Below, piece after piece: positions 36,242 through 46,331 of a DNA stretch of 64,000 nt. The stretch is from contig JAZGUH010000278.1 of assembly GCA_037893225.1 (NCBI GenBank), positions 536,501-600,500 on the forward strand, given 5' to 3'. The stretch is from Hippasteria phrygiana. Taxonomy: Eukaryota; Echinodermata; Asteroidea; Valvatida; Goniasteridae. The notes beneath the pieces were generated by a model. That model saw nothing but the letters and a program-made list of their open reading frames with translations, searched no databases and was not told the origin of the DNA. How positions within the stretch are numbered: position 1 is the first letter of the stretch; each line of letters opens with the position of its first letter. Made by a program: the position numbers and the translations under genes.

Positions 36242-36461
36242 TTAACCCCTTGAGTATGTTCTTTTACGGGAGACATCGGGGTGTCGCGGCGGCTCTGGCA
36301 GCCAAGCGTAATGGCCACAATGTGTTTGTGCAGTCAAGCGTAACATACATAATAATCCAACAATGGATTGAAACTGCACAAATAGCGGCAAATGACGTCA
36401 TCCGGCCTTGTGGCACTGTTTTTTTGGCGGCATAGGACGTCTTCCGTATGCAAGGGGTTAA
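36242..36461. mobile_element. TTAACCCCTTG-family MITE, copy 3
   Basis: This is the best-preserved copy: TTAACCCCTTGAGTATG to GTATGCAAGGGGTTAA with the full interior. Confidence 0.8.
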
Positions 36462-36479
36462 AAAGTCTCAAGGTTTGGA

Positions 36480-37043
36480 CCTTGATTAGGTGAAGTAAAC
36501 AAAATTCAGCGTTCCTGCCCGTTACTGATCGTGGGAAGTCAGGAACCAGCCCTGGCAGCTGTAGAGACTGGTCTTGGCATAAATTATGCATGTTATGCAT
36601 GTCATGTACGACACGTAGTTATTTTGTGAAAAGTCATGTGCATAATTCATGCCAAGACCAGTCTCTACAGCCGCCGGGTGCCCTGAATTCCTATGATCAG
36701 TAGAGATGAATGAAAACAGATAGCGGCCACCAAGTTAAGACGTTCTGGAAGTTTTTTTTTACATTTGTCATTTTTGAAGACCTCGCACCCGGACTAATTA
36801 AGCATTTCGTAAGCCTTGTTATACATGTATATTGTAGAAATTGCTAACATCGTGGGAATACAATGGTGTATATAAGTGTTCAGCGATACGAATTTGGGGA
36901 GATATATAACATTGTATAAAATCAAAGTCGACCGGTTGTAAATCTCGGCATGTAGGGGTGCCGTTTATGTAGAGCTGTAATGGTGACAGTAAAAAGACAA
37001 GTTAAAAAAGGAACCATTCACAGCCCTATTTGTAGGGCTATAT
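36480..37043. mobile_element. Relative of the 6823-7638 foldback, one arm plus loop
   Basis: 36760-37043 matches the right arm of 6823-7638 (GACCTCGCACCCGGACTAAT, GGTGACAGTAAAAAG, GCCCTATTTGTAGGGCTA). 36520-36690 forms its own palindrome (CAGTCTCTACAGC and inverse). The left arm is missing or replaced. Confidence 0.7.
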
Positions 37044-37074
37044 TTAAAACAACTTGGCCACCCGCCCCAACGTC

Positions 37075-37945
37075 TACTTTCAGAACTGTCACAAACCTTA
37101 CAGAGAGACACATACAAGTATAAACTGCTGTAGGAGAAATGTTTTCAATTTTCTTGTCACGAAACTCTCGTCTGCCCCAACATTTCACATGCATTATCTT
37201 GACATGGCCATGTACCTGTAGGCTAGGTTCAATTTCTTGAAATGTCACTCGAAATGGTGACATTTTATGAAAATATTGCTTACCAAGACCACAGGTTTTA
37301 CCACTACAGACATCGTTTGTTGTCAACGGATGGCGCTTTAACACCATTGACCAGTGGCCACTCACTCCTTGGGATTTTTCCCAAGATCTTGGGAATTTTG
37401 GTGGAAAAATATGGATTGCACATGCGCAAAGTGCTTATTCCAGCACCCTTTTTGTATTTGTACAGTGTTGGCCATTGCATTGGGAATTCTTGGGAATTTT
37501 ACTGGATGAATCTTGGGTATTTCAAATTTGAAGAGTGGAGTTAAGGCACCCTCAGTTGACAAACAATGTCAAACTCTAGCCCTCCTATACTTATAACTAT
37601 CACAGCCTATCAAAATCTCTAAACACCAACTCTGACAGTTTGTGTGTGTTTCAATCTGAAATTTGATAGGTTTTGATCTGTACAGCAGCTGGGTCGATTT
37701 TGGCCCTGAGAACAGGAGGGCTAGAGTGGTGAAACCTGTGGTCTTTTTTTGTGATATTTTTATAAAATTTCACCATTTCGAGTGACATTTGAAGAAATTG
37801 AACCTAACCTAACATGGCCATGTCAAGATGCAATGTTGGGGCAGAAAATTTCATGACGAGAGTTAGGGCTCCTGCAAAAAATTGAAAAATTTCTCCCACA
37901 GCAGTTTATGCATCTGATATTTGTGGAAACCTTACAGTTCTGGAA
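37075..37945. repeat. Inverted duplication of a ~220-bp segment
   Basis: 37075-37300 and 37730-37945 are inverted copies (CATTTCGAGTGACATTTGAA, AACCTGTGGTCTT, GACATGGCCATGT). They enclose a TIR element (37317-37566, TTGTCAACGGATGGCGCTTT and its inverse) and the MITE at 37577-37724. One arm is open in the minus frame (SPFRVTFQEIEPSLQVHG), the other is not, so coding is doubtful. Confidence 0.65.
37577..37724. mobile_element. AAACCCTCCTG MITE, inverted full copy
   Basis: This is the inverse of 34663-34814: AGCCCTCCTATACTTATAAC at the left and AACAGGAGGGCT at the right. It lies between two inverted arms at about 37075-37300 and 37730-37945. Confidence 0.75.
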
Positions 37946-37961
37946 GTACCCAGCATCATAC

Positions 37962-38076
37962 TAGTCCGAGTAACTTGGACCCTTTATCGCCTTTTTTAAC
38001 ATTTGGACATGATCTGGCGATCGCCAGATCATGTCCAAATGTTAAAAAAGGCGATGGGTCCAAGTTACTCGGACTA
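37962..38076. mobile_element. 115-bp near-perfect palindromic MITE with 9-bp duplication
   Basis: The sequence starts TAGTCCGAGTAACTTGGACC and ends with its exact inverse. The two halves pair fully except for three extra T bases in the left half, and there is no loop (centre TGGCGATCGCCA). The 9-bp direct repeat GCATCATAC flanks it (37953-37961, 38077-38085). Nine-base duplications are typical of Mutator-type elements. The same arms occur, split, at 5435-6824. Confidence 0.9.
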
Positions 38077-38387
38077 GCATCATACTAAGTGCTCAGTGCG
38101 ATCCCGGTTCCCCCGCCTAGCCTCGGTTTGCAGCAACTCCGCGACCCGCCACTCCCCCCAAACGTATCCCCGTATCTCTCATCACCACTAAACCACAGAA
38201 TTATTAACTTATTTCAGGCTCTGCTCAGCCGGTGGCAAACCCCGGCCAACCCGGCGCGGCCATGCGCACTTTTTTTAATTGCAGTGGCTATTTTTACGGC
38301 AGCCGTAACGTGACTTTCAAATGCTATTTTTACGGCACACAATGCGAACGTATATTAGATTTTAAAATGCCCATTATGCCAGAGCGC

Positions 38388-38465
38388 TCCAGTAGCTTGA
38401 TTGGTAAGGCGTCGGATTTTGATGGCTGGGGACCCTGGATCAAATCCCTGCCGTGCTGTCCGATT
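38388..38465 (+). repeat. tRNA-like module inside a nest of elements
   Basis: AGTAGCTTGATTGGTAAGGC (A-box like) and CCCTGGATCAAATCCCTGCC (B-box like) lie at tRNA spacing, followed by a T-rich stretch. Stems are imperfect. Confidence 0.5.
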
Positions 38466-38601
38466 TTTTTTCCGAAAAGATTTAAGTTTTAGGTTTTTAA
38501 TCAAATGGTTATAGTAGATTTAATTTTCTTCCCCTTGATTTCAGTGGTTTTAATATTTGGAGAATATTTTTTGAAAGGAAAATAAAGTCCGAAAACCATT
38601 T

Positions 38602-39254
38602 GTGACCCGCTCCAGCAAAAGGTGATATAAGTCGCGCTATGCATTTACGTGTAATGGCCCTTTCAATGTTGAGAGGGTGACATTTTTCGTCAAAATTCAT
38701 TTTGTGTTTTTTGTCTTTAATGACATCTTAACCCTAACAGCCCAAGCCTTTTTACTAGAATCCTTCCCTAACCACACAAACTCCAACACTGTGTAGTAAA
38801 CCAATGGCACATTCTTTGTACTTAAGACAAAATCAGGGCATCAAGTCCCATGCAAAGTGATGGTGCCAAGGCTCTACTGTACCCAATCACACAAAATCAA
38901 CACAATGGGGTGTTTGATTTTGGCAGGTTAGGGATGGTTAGGGTTAAATATCTAAAGTTTCAGGTTTGGTGCACAACAATGTTGATTTCAGTTAATAAAG
39001 TGAAAAAATAACTTTTTTAGAGTGCATTGTTCCATTGCATTGTATTATTAGAACTAGCTATTTCAAAGCCTGTTTTCTCTGTTGTGCAATTTGAACTCCA
39101 TAGAAATAATTAATATGCAAAAATGTGATATCTCCAGAACGGAAAGGGCTCTCCCATGTACCAAATGAAAGTTTACATTGCGGGCTTTCCAAACATACAT
39201 AAAACATATTTTTCATATTTTGCGACATAATATACCTTTTTCCAGAGCGGGTCA
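38602..39254. mobile_element. TIR element GTGACCCGCTCC
   Basis: GTGACCCGCTCCAGCAAAA at the left is inverted as TTTTTCCAGAGCGGGTCAC at the right. It is interrupted by the 38728-38947 element. Confidence 0.7.
38728..38947. mobile_element. CCCTAAC-type element, innermost of the nest
   Basis: TTAACCCTAACAGCC at the left and GGATGGTTAGGGTTAA at the right. The interior is like 29599-29811. Confidence 0.7.
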
Positions 39255-39748
39255 CGTTTGGTTGATAGTCTGGTTCCAACAGCAAACATCATGACATTGA
39301 ATACATTACGTCGGGGAACTAGGCAGCTAGTTCCGTAACGAGGGCTGCCGTAACAATAGCCACTGCGTTTTTCAATAGGATTTTGCAATTTATTTTTCCC
39401 CAAAAACCTTTTCCAAACAATTAAATTAGAAAAATAATTATTTTGCCTGCTTGAATTTGATTTTTAAAAGAAAGAAATTGACCAAAGCAAACCACAGAAT
39501 CTAGGTTACGTTTAATGAGACCGGAGACCTTTACGTACTTCGGACCGAGTTGACCTGCACCCATACCAGTAGTGGTACCTGGTGGATGCTTGCATGACCC
39601 GCCCGCACACATGTACATCAATGTGTCAATGCATACATGACGTGGATTTGTCCGAAAACTGGGCAGCAATACAACTCATGACGCTGGCTTTGTAGGACGT
39701 CAATCTTTCAGATTCAGAAATATTTAATAATATAAATGTATACTTTAC

Positions 39749-39969
39749 CTTCGATTAAAGTCTGGCAGAGTGGGGAGAGATCTTCCGATGATGTACTTTA
39801 TGAAGGAAAGTTGGCCCTCGTGAGTTTGCACATGGGCGCCGCCATTAACTTTGATTTCAACCTCTTTCACATGGATTTTAGGTAGCCACGGAAAACGCGC
39901 ATGCAGGCCATGTGGCGTTGCAGACAAGTAACGAGGTGACGAGGTTGTTCCACCACAAGGCCAGCGCAT
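39749..39969 (-). CDS. Possible first coding exon of an unrecognised protein
   Basis: An open frame starts at ATG 39969 and runs 221 nt to a good donor (CGAAG/GTAAAG). The peptide begins MRWPCGGTTSSPRYL and continues through HARFPWLPKIHVKEVEIKV and SFIKYIIGRSLPTLPDFNRR. The N terminus is basic, hydroxylated and free of acidic residues, as in mitochondrial presequences. The rest is charged and non-repetitive, unlike the surrounding transposon DNA. I do not recognise the family. The exon ends with two bases of a split codon, and I found no convincing second exon between it and SHQ1. It lies about 4 kb upstream of the SHQ1 start on the same strand, so it could also be an unrelated small gene or a chance frame. 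Confidence 0.35.
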
Positions 39970-40134
39970 TACAAGTTTTTTCTACATAGGCTACACGTTC
40001 ACGTACACGGCGCCGGCCGGACAGGCATATGATTAATTGGCAACCAAGGAAATACATGTACACGTATAGTACATGTACAATTCATGTATGTTTTTGGCTT
40101 TTCTACGAGATGGTTCGAAACTTAACTGGGAAAT

Positions 40135-41063
40135 TAGTTTTTACTTTAATACCCCACCAAATTTGGTCAAGAACATTAACAGCAAAATCTTGGAAAATAA
40201 TCCAACACATGGATTATGGAAAAATCTTATTGGAGACCTTTCACGAAATTTTCGTGCAAGAAAGTTTGTGTTTGTATATTATGTCCTTTTTTTAGATCTG
40301 TCCAAATGTTAAAAAGGCGAAAGGGTCCAATACATGTTGATTTCTTTCTGCCTTGTTTTTCTTTATGGATTTTGCTGATGATGAATAACAGGTTGTGCCA
40401 AATGTAGGCGTTGGTTGTCATTCCAAGATTTTGCCGTTCCTCATGTGACCGATTCTGGTGGGGGAATTTAGTATTACAGTCATGATTGATAGTAAAATAT
40501 TTCCGATTTATATAAAAAGATATACTGATCGTCCACTTTTCGACTTTCAGTCCCTGAAAAGTAATGGTTTTTTTTAAGTGCTAGCAATTGTAATATTCAC
40601 TTTTAAATGAGACATCAAACAAAAAGTCCACCCACATTTAGTTATTGAGTAATTACTTTTGGTGTAGAATTATTTATTTGCGGAAAGATTTTACTTTAAT
40701 ACCCCACAAAAATTGGTAAGGAACAGCAAATCTTGGAAAATAAGTATCCATTTGTGTTAAGAATTGCATAAACACTTAGCACAACCTTTAATTTTGAGAA
40801 TTTAGTTGGGAATTTTTAGTGCAATAGGGGAAGAAAGTTTGTGTTTTCTGTGATAGATGTTCTTAGCACCATGATGTACTGTACATCACAGCACATACAT
40901 GTTAATTTCTGCCTAATATTTTACAGAATTTGCCGACATAAATCTTGAAATAACAGCTTGTGCCACATGTTTAGACAGTTGTTATCAAGGAGGGTTGGTT
41001 ATTTTCCAATATTTTGCTGTTCTTGACCGATTTTGGTGGGGGTATTAAAGTAAAATCTTTATC
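40135..41063. repeat. Two related TIR elements in tandem
   Basis: 40686-41063 has ends AGATTTTACTTTAATACCCC and GGGGGTATTAAAGTAAAATCT. 40135-40480 has the same left end (TTTTTACTTTAATACCCCAC) and a decayed right end (GATTCTGGTGGGGGAATTTA). They share AGCAAATCTTGGAAAATAA and GAAAGTTTGTGTTT. Confidence 0.65.
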
Positions 41064-41427
41064 CGGAGGGGCTTTTTATTTTCAAGATGGCTGCATAAAT
41101 GTCCGACAACCTTATAGTTTTTCAAAAATGAAAGAGACAATGTTGAACAACAGAATTGAACATGTTTACAGTGGCTTTAATAGTTTTAATAAGCTTGTAT
41201 TTTATTTTCTGATGGATCAGTTGACATTTTGGGGTTTTTCACTTCATTTTCCACTGGTAGAAATAAAATTAAAAAATCCAGGTAGCCCCCAAAAAAGAAG
41301 CGAGCGGGGACACTGTTGTTTTTTTTTACTTTGCCTGATGTACCTTTAAGAAAAATGCCCCACATTCGTGATAATCATATCGATTCCCCCACACCTATCT
41401 TTGCTGTTAGGGGTGGATCTTCAGAAA

Positions 41428-41450
41428 GGGGGGGGGGGGGGGGGGGGGGG
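41428..41450 (+). repeat. Poly-G run of 23 bases
   Basis: An uninterrupted G run that could fold as a G-quadruplex; its length may be a sequencing uncertainty. Confidence 0.85.
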
Positions 41451-42746
41451 CGTACATGTACCTCATCACCCCAAAGCCCAAATGTGCGAGTTGCAATTGT
41501 GTGATGAAACTTTCATCAAATGTTATATGCAGCCACAAGTTGATGATGGGGAAAAAAATCAGTGACAAAGGGGGATGTATTGTCCCCTCCCCCCACCCCC
41601 CCGCCTGCACCTGTTTTGTTTCAAAATCAAAGTCACACTCCCCGATCTCTGCGTGATGATAGGTATAGAAATGAACAGTGCAGATGTATTAATTAATTAA
41701 TTTATTAAATTACCCCCTAAAATGGGTCACCATATGAGGGCTACCCTAGCTACATGTAAATCCAACGGTGACCGTCATGAGTTTCCTGCTCAATCCAATG
41801 CAGTCCGATTGTAACACTATGAGTTAGCTGCTCTCTCTGCAATCCAACAGGGTCCAAATTGTTGGATCCTGTTGGATTCAGCAGGGTTTAGGGTTAAAGA
41901 CTCAAGATTGAATAAAACTAACAATATTGTGAATTGCGTGCTGATGTGTTTGTATATATACACATTAACTGCTTAGCCTGATTCCTTTTAGAAACACAAT
42001 TAAGTTATAACTCCATGTATGTGACAAACTTAGCAATTAATGCTGCTGTAATTATAAATTTCTTACAGAAGCTCATCAAGCAACACAGCACAGGATACGT
42101 AAATCCCGGATTTGTATGGGATCGGGTACATGTACATGTATATATGTGGATATCCTGTGTATTATATAGGGAGGTAATTTATATTAATATTATATTGCTA
42201 ATAACAGTACTATTTTTTCCAGGGAAATTTGTTTTTGTTTGTTTTGTTGTTTTTTATTTTATTTTATTTATAGGTTTTGGTTCATGAAGACAAAGTCGTG
42301 ATGTACATATCGTAATTAAAAATAAATAACTTTCCTGGTTTTTTTCAAGTGGCAAGTTATAATGTATGTGACTTTGAAATTCTTCATTTCTGACTTTTTT
42401 ATGGCAAAGATCCATTAAGCAGGGATTTCATCTCAGTGCGGTAAGACTTTGGCGAGCCTCAGTTTGTACACTTGTGAACCTTAGTATTTAGATTATTGGT
42501 TGATTGATTGGATCTTGGCATAACCATACTGCAGTTCTCATGCAGAGCTAACACGTATGCATCAGTCATACATTTTGAGACTTATACATTTGTACATATT
42601 TTCATGTAGGTCTCCAGATTTTAATAGGATTTGTTGGATGTACCGTCAGCATAGGTCAATTATGTATTGTATACATTGTCGTGTTTAGGTGAGTATGCAC
42701 TGATCATAGGCATCAAACCTGGGATCTGATGCATTTGTGCCACAAG

Positions 42747-43337
42747 TCACTCCATGGCCATAATGTTTGCAGCATTACCACACTTAAATGCTACATTTGT
42801 AAACTCCTCAACTGTGCACTGGGTTTCCTTGTCTTCACTTGGCACAGTTTGGATCAGGTTGCATTGTGTTTCCTTTTCCTGATGCTTGCTCTCTCTGGAG
42901 TCTCCAACAGACAGGTGTATGATGTCTTGTGGACTGCTGTGCATCATGACTTCCGGTTCTGGCACATCTGGGCTGGTTGGCAGAATTTTGGAGTTCTCAT
43001 CTGCAGGTAGCTCTGGACCAAATTTATCAGCAATGTCATCACACTTTGTTTCTGGATCCAGGTGTCTTGTCGGGTAAGAATTTGTGTCATCAAAGGAAAC
43101 AATGAGATCTCTCGTGCTGCCTTGTGCCTCTTCCTGTTCACGGCTCTCCTCTTTTATTTTGATTGGACCTTGAATAGTGTTGGCGTCTTGGTGTTTGGGT
43201 TGATGATTTTGTAGCTCATTGTGCTTTGGCATACAAGGTGTGGTTTCTGTGTCCTGTTGGTTTGGATCAGGCACCTGTTGATCTGGTGTCTGTTTTGCAT
43301 GTTGTTGGTAGTCTAGTTTTTGCTCTGTGGTCCGTTC
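42747..43337 (-). CDS. Candidate terminal exon encoding a disordered Glu/Gln/Pro-rich tail
   Basis: Reading minus, the acceptor TTTTTCAAG/GAACGG at 43337 opens a 591-nt frame ending at TGA 42747-42749, i.e. 196 residues. The peptide is polar and acidic (ERTTEQKLDYQQHAKQ, GPIKIKEESREQEEAQGS). It carries two spaced KETQC repeats (QEKETQCNLIQ and EDKETQCTVEE) near the C terminus. The composition suggests an unstructured, interaction-prone tail; KETQC resembles the dynein light chain target KxTQT but ends in Cys, so binding is only a guess. The frame stays open upstream into a Gly-rich stretch over poly-C DNA, which I treat as noncoding. The parent gene is unknown; a phase-compatible exon lies at 58555-58615. 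Confidence 0.45.
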   Translation of the reverse strand, partial: ERTTEQKLDYQQHAKQTPDQQVPDPNQQDTETTPCMPKHNELQNHQPKHQDANTIQGPIKIKEESREQEEAQGSTRDLIVSFDDTNSYPTRHLDPETKCDDIADKFGPELPADENSKILPTSPDVPEPEVMMHSSPQDIIHLSVGDSRESKHQEKETQCNLIQTVPSEDKETQCTVEEFTNVAFKCGNAANIMAME

Positions 43338-43443
43338 CTTGAAAAATAGAATAAGAAAAGTATTCAGATGGAAATTAACTATGTTTCTTGAGAAACTGTT
43401 GGTTGGCATCAGCAGCATGGGGGCATTCATCGCCCCAGTCACC

Positions 43444-43500
43444 CTCCCCCCCCCACTTCCCCCCCCCCCCTTCCCCCCCCCCCCCCCACTTCCCCCCACC
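43444..43500 (+). repeat. Poly-C-rich tract
   Basis: Several C runs with ACTTC/TTC interruptions lie upstream of the candidate exon at 42747-43337. On the minus strand they would read as poly-Gly, which I treat as noncoding. Confidence 0.8.
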
Positions 43501-43616
43501 TATGGAGAGAGCCCTGGCTATAAGCCGGATGGTTGGCATGCATCACACAAATTTCCTTTTTTGAAATCTTTTGAAACGGTGGTGATATATGTTGATAACT
43601 TCTACCTGTATGTACA

Positions 43617-43803
43617 GCTGAACTGAGCTGAACTGAGCTGAACTGAGCTGAGCTGAGCTGAGCTGAACTGAACTGAGCTGAGCTGAGCTGAACTGAGCTG
43701 AACTGAGCTGAGCTGAACTGAGCTGAACTGAGCTGAGCTGAACTGAGCTGAGCTGAACTGAGCTGAGCTGAGCTGAACTGAGCTGAGCTGAGCTGAACTG
43801 ATC
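43617..43803 (+). repeat. Pentanucleotide array GAGCT/GAACT
   Basis: About 37 units of GAGCT interspersed with GAACT, in an irregular order of the two variants. Confidence 0.9.
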
Positions 43804-43939
43804 TGATAGTGGCTTTTATTCCCTCTATAACCATCACCCACTTAATCAATTCTCTCTTGCCACTTCCACCTTTGTCTTTTTAACTTTTCAGATTTCCAAA
43901 TGGTGCCCCGACCCTCCACTGCCTTAAAGATATTGACAA

Positions 43940-44455
43940 ACTGGGAGACTGCCAACATTGGTAGAGCACTATAATATAGAGCTGTGTAGTAGAGTCCTGC
44001 AAGTCATTTCACAAGTCCTTTTACAAGTCCAGTCATCAGTCCTTTCATAAAGCTGGTCACAAGTAACTGGATGAACAATGACAAAGGAATGCCTTTGTCA
44101 AAGCTCATTTGAATAGAGTACCGAAGTGATGAAGTCAATCAATGCAATGTTTGGAACCAGAATACATTCTAAACTGCATGTGTTTGGAACCAGTTGCCGC
44201 GGCAACTGACTTCAGACTTTGGTACTCTATAGCTTGTGATTGGAATTATAGGACTGGAGTGGAAGTTGTGATGGACTTTCAGGGACTTGTGATGGACTTG
44301 TGATGCACTCAACTACATCCCTGTAGAGCACTGGTAGAGCACTGTAACTTGGAGGTTCAGATTCAAATCCCACTCTGAGATTTCTTTGTTCACTTTGAAA
44401 ATGAATTAAAAATTACCTAGTCAGTTTCCTTTTGGTTTGTTTGATGATAAAACAA
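43940..44455 (+). repeat. tRNA-derived repeat interrupted by a ~360-bp insertion
   Basis: GGGAGACTGCCAACATTGGT and AGAGCACT appear at 43943-43971. The tRNA-like part resumes at about 44330 (CTGGTAGAGCACTGTAACTT, GGTTCAGATTCAAATCCC), with GGTAGAGCACT present on both sides of the insert. The insert has weak inverted ends (GTAGTAGAGTCCTGCAAGTC and TGATGCACTCAACTACA). The right end is the inverted terminal segment TTTTGGTTTGTTTGATGA. Confidence 0.6.
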
Positions 44456-44491
44456 AAATCAAATTAATCAATTATAACTAAATGTACATAT

Positions 44492-44690
44492 ACAGTCGTT
44501 TTTTCCTATACTCGCGAGGACAATGCTTTGTGTTTCCTATTATTCCTTTAATATAACCCAACCCCATAGACTAAGCACGTATCCTTACGTTCGAGAACCG
44601 ATTTTAACAAAAGACCGTCTCTCGAGGACAAGAAAGATTCTTTTGTGTGTTCTTTCTCCTCTTGTCCTCGAACGTAGTACAATACAAGAG
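44492..44690 (+). repeat. Dispersed copy of the minisatellite spacer
   Basis: It shares GAGGACAATGCTTTGTGTTT, AACCCCATAGACTAAGCACG and TCTTGTCCTCGAACGTA with the 14-15.5 kb spacers but has no 13-bp array attached. Confidence 0.75.
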
Positions 44691-44699
44691 CACATATAC

Positions 44700-46330
44700 A
44701 TGTATATATGCAACAATCGCCACTTTAAGAATGCCTTAAGGATTTAATTATGTGACAATTTTGAATTATCTGCATTGGATTCTGATAAGATAAAGGAGTA
44801 AACCTGCACAAAAGAAAGAAATGAACTGACTTTGAGAATTTGATCAAGTTTTATATATGCCCTACTAAAAATGAATGTACGTGACTAAAGTTTATTTACA
44901 CTAGCTAAAAATGGAGTACATGAACATTGTACTCCCACCAGAAGTGGCACATAAGTACATACATGCAACACAATGGGAACATACATGTAGTACAGTAATG
45001 TGCAATATGTCAGTGCCATTGTTCTTCTTGAACCTAAAGTGAGATGTGAATTTTATGCACGGAGATACATGTAAGTCGTTTTCCTCTCCAAATTCAAGCC
45101 TTTTCATTCAAGGTATATTGATATAATATTTTCAATGGTTTGGAATGTGCAAAACTGCATGGGTTTTGTGAATGTGAATGTGGTGTATATACTGCAGTTG
45201 CTTGGATCCGTGCGATACATGCAGAACAAATTTGCCCATACTCATGCTAAACCTGCTACATGTATGTCTGTGCTGCTGTGTCTGAAGAAAACTGTATGTC
45301 TTTAGCGTTTACTACTACTACATGTGAGTGTTGTTTTATCATGTGCTATACGCGAAGATTGATATGCATTAATACTGACAAAATTAAAGGCCCCCCCCCC
45401 CCCCATGCCACTCCTGATTCAAAATTTGAAACTTATTCAGTCTGTTACTTATCATTGGTCATTTTTTAATGTCTCATTGGAAAGCTAATTGCTTGTCTAC
45501 ATGTAATGCTAACAAATTAGTAATTCAATTTTTCGGGGTGACACATCCCAAAAGCATTGACATACAATGTAGTAGCTTTAACGTGAAAAAGAAGTGTACA
45601 TTTATTAATACATTTCGCACTCAGCCACGACTCTACGAATGGTCCACTTATGAATGCAGCATCAGCATGATGAATGTTCTATTGATCACATCCATAAACA
45701 AAAAGAAATCTCTCATCATCACCTCTGTGACTGGAACATTGAAGCCTTTCATTTCATCTGTGTTTTGCTTCATGGGGAAATTAAAGAAGTCCGTCATGAA
45801 TGTTCGGGATCCTGTATGCATAATATTTGATTATAAGGAAGGAAGGAAAATAATATGAGAAAATGTTGCAGGTGCCTTGAATTATGAATGTTCCTACATG
45901 TACATGTAGTTGGAGTGAACAAGGATCAGACAAATAATATGAACAGCACAAATTTTGTGTTTTCATTGTCACAATATTATCAAATCTACTGCATCCACCA
46001 CAGTACCGGTCCAATAGATACATGTAGACAATTAAGCATATTTTTGTACAGGGTTATAGACAGGTGTTCCTTTTTGTAGACCAGCAGAGACATGTGGGTA
46101 TAATTTTGACTCAAAAGAGTTTGCTCAGACCAAAGCATTGTGGTTCAACGCGCTTTGTGAACCTCACTGTGCTCGCATTATATTAACTAGTGCAGTGCCC
46201 GTTCAACTTGAAATGTTTCTTGTTTGAAATGGACAAATTGCTTGGATTTCGTTAAAAAAAGCTACGGGTGTGTAAATTTCGATGCCACACGTGTATCACA
46301 GCTTAGGAAGTGAGTTTCTTGGGAAGAGCT
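44700..46330. other. No gene recognised
   Basis: AT-rich with several ACATGTAC words and a poly-C run near 45390. A 129-codon plus frame at 45469-45858 has no family features and no splice context that persuades me. Confidence 0.5.
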
Positions 46331-46331
46331 G

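Larger units (their letters stand above)
38281..39366. mobile_element. Outer TIR element of a four-deep nest
   Basis: GCAGTGGCTATTTTTACGGC at 38281 is inverted as GCCGTAACAATAGCCACTGC ending at 39366. Inside are a tRNA-like module (38388-38465), a TIR element 38602-39254, and within that a CCCTAAC-type element 38728-38947. Confidence 0.7.

Noticed and set aside
37018..37365. 115-codon minus frame containing SPFRVTFQEIEPSLQVHGHV
   Set aside because: The DNA is one arm of an inverted duplication whose other arm is not open, and parts belong to mobile elements. I considered it as a second exon for 39749-39969 but found no suitable acceptor.
43338..43499. Gly-rich start (MGGSGGGGGKGGGG) ahead of the disordered exon
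   Set aside because: It arises from poly-C DNA and the frame then crosses an intron-like stretch before a good acceptor at 43337.
43439..43849. SSAQLSSVQLSS repeat protein on the minus strand
   Set aside because: It is the translation of the GAGCT/GAACT pentanucleotide array.
45469..45858. 129-codon plus-strand frame as a gene
   Set aside because: No recognisable motifs, no splice or promoter support, and AT-rich composition typical of chance frames here.
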